Positions 12,866 to 15,620 of a stretch of 15,620 bases of DNA are shown piece after piece (positions within the stretch are counted from its first letter, which is position 1; the number at the start of each line of letters is the position of its first letter). Both the position numbers and the translations under genes were made by a program. Where the stretch lies: the NCBI GenBank assembly GCA_036397065.1, contig DASWJP010000151.1, positions 1 through 15,620 on the forward strand, read 5' to 3'. Source of the stretch: JAJFGI01 sp036397065. Lineage in GTDB: Bacteria > Pseudomonadota > Alphaproteobacteria > Kiloniellales > J153. The notes beneath the pieces were generated by a model. The model did not search any database. It had not been told where the DNA came from and saw only the letters and a list, made by a program, of their open reading frames with translations.

Positions 12866-13336
12866 ATGTCGCGCCGCCATCGCGCCGAAAAGCGAGAGAT
12901 TTTGCCGGATCCGAAATTCGGCGATGTCGTATTGAGCAAGTTCATGAGCGTGCTGATGTACTCCGGCAAGAAGTCGACTGCCGAAGGCATCGTCTACGGG
13001 GCGTTGGATCGCATCGGCCAACGGGGCGGCCAGGATCCGATCCGCGTGTTCCATGACGCCTTGAGCAATGTGAAGCCGGACATCGAGGTGCGCTCGCGCC
13101 GAGTCGGTGGCGCCACCTACCAGATTCCGGTGGAAGTGCGGACCGTGCGCGGCCAGGCGCTGGCGATCCGCTGGCTGATCCAGGCGTCCCGTGCCCGTTC
13201 CGAGGCCACGATGACCGATCGCCTGGCCAACGAGTTCCAGGATGCGGCCAATAATCGCGGCGCCGCGGTAAAGAAGCGCGAAGACACGCATCGGATGGCG
13301 GAGGCCAACAAGGCCTTCTCCCATTACCGCTGGTAA
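12866..13336 (+). CDS. rpsG: 30S ribosomal protein S7
   Basis: S7 nucleates the folding of the 3' domain of 16S rRNA and lies in the 30S head near the E site; in E. coli it also represses the str operon. The 156-residue product matches the common bacterial length. It starts MSRRHRAEKREILPDPKFGD and contains FMSVLMYSGKKSTAE, VRSRRVGGATYQIPVEV and GAAVKKREDTHRMAEANKAF, all family-typical. GGGAG at 12855-12859 lies six bases before ATG 12866. The gap from rpsL is only 15 bases, too short for the structured S7 target found between these genes in E. coli. fusA begins 24 bases after the stop. Confidence 0.98.
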   Translation: MSRRHRAEKREILPDPKFGDVVLSKFMSVLMYSGKKSTAEGIVYGALDRIGQRGGQDPIRVFHDALSNVKPDIEVRSRRVGGATYQIPVEVRTVRGQALAIRWLIQASRARSEATMTDRLANEFQDAANNRGAAVKKREDTHRMAEANKAFSHYRW

Positions 13337-13360
13337 CCTGAACCTCGAAAGACCCGTTCC

Positions 13361-15436
<2,076 letters not shown>

Positions 15437-15485
15437 GTGATGACCCCGTGAACCAAGTGACCTCAGCGACGGAGATTTAGGACCG

Positions 15486-15620
15486 ATGGCGAAGGCGAAG
15501 TTTCAGCGAACGAAGCCGCATTGCAACGTAGGGACGATTGGGCACGTCGATCATGGCAAGACGACGCTGACGGCGGCGATCACGAAGGTTCTGGCGGAGA
15601 CTGGGGGGGCGACGTTTACG
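15486..15620 (+). CDS. tuf: Elongation factor Tu, N-terminal end (partial)
   Basis: This is the beginning of a second tuf copy, cut by the end of the window after 45 codons. The translation MAKAKFQRTKPHCNVGTIGH continues with VDHGKTTLTAAITKVLAETG; GHVDHGKT (residues 19-26) is the EF-Tu P loop. AGGA at 15479-15482 and GGAGA at 15471-15475 lie upstream of ATG 15486. Its codon choice is striking: all six Ala codons are GCG, eight of nine Thr codons are ACG and four of five Gly codons are GGG, unlike the GCC/GGC style of the other tuf end at the start of the window. Two tuf copies, one before tRNA-Trp-secE and one after fusA, is a known alphaproteobacterial arrangement. Confidence 0.97.
   Translation, partial: MAKAKFQRTKPHCNVGTIGHVDHGKTTLTAAITKVLAETGGATFT

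Overview
This window is a slice of the core chromosome of a GC-rich alphaproteobacterium. The gene order, the RpoB/RpoC/EF-G sequences and the length and style of the ribosomal proteins point that way; an affiliation near Rhodospirillales is a guess from the protein style, not something I could test. All genes lie on the + strand and the order is: tuf (3' end) - tRNA-Trp(CCA) - secE - nusG - rplK - rplA - rplJ - rplL - rpoB - rpoC - rpsL - rpsG - fusA - tuf (5' end). I see no mobile element, CRISPR array, phage gene, toxin, defence gene or unfamiliar coding region.

Layout: positions 1-125 are the last codons of one EF-Tu gene. A complete tRNA-Trp with encoded CCA follows (154-229), then the secE-nusG pair (319-1049). 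The rplKA unit (1151-2286) has a leader that resembles the L1 target in 23S rRNA. A 352-base structured intergenic region (2287-2638) carries a strong candidate for the L10/L12 autoregulatory leader in front of rplJL (2639-3576). A 173-base spacer with a 14-bp perfect hairpin separates rplL from rpoB. rpoB (3750-7919) and rpoC (7987-12162) encode the two large RNA polymerase subunits with all key motifs intact. The second long non-coding stretch (12163-12478) holds a hairpin after rpoC, a near-consensus sigma-70 type promoter (TTGACG, 17 bases, TAGTAT) and a structured leader for the str operon: rpsL, rpsG, fusA and the start of a second tuf.

Functionally the window couples transcription and translation. 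RpoB and RpoC form the polymerase core; NusG binds that core and can link it to the ribosome; SecE belongs to the membrane translocon; L11, L1, L10 and L7/L12 build the L1 stalk and the factor-binding stalk on which EF-Tu and EF-G act; S12 and S7 belong to the decoding centre and the 30S head; tRNA-Trp is one of the substrates that EF-Tu delivers.

The coding content is ordinary. What deserves a second look is the non-coding RNA: the two candidate ribosomal-protein leaders, the hairpins between rplL and rpoB and upstream of rpsL, the near absence of an rpsL-rpsG spacer (so the E. coli style S7 target cannot be there), a T-stem mismatch in the tRNA, and contrasting codon choice between the tail of the first tuf and the head of the second. 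I found no convincing new biological system here.
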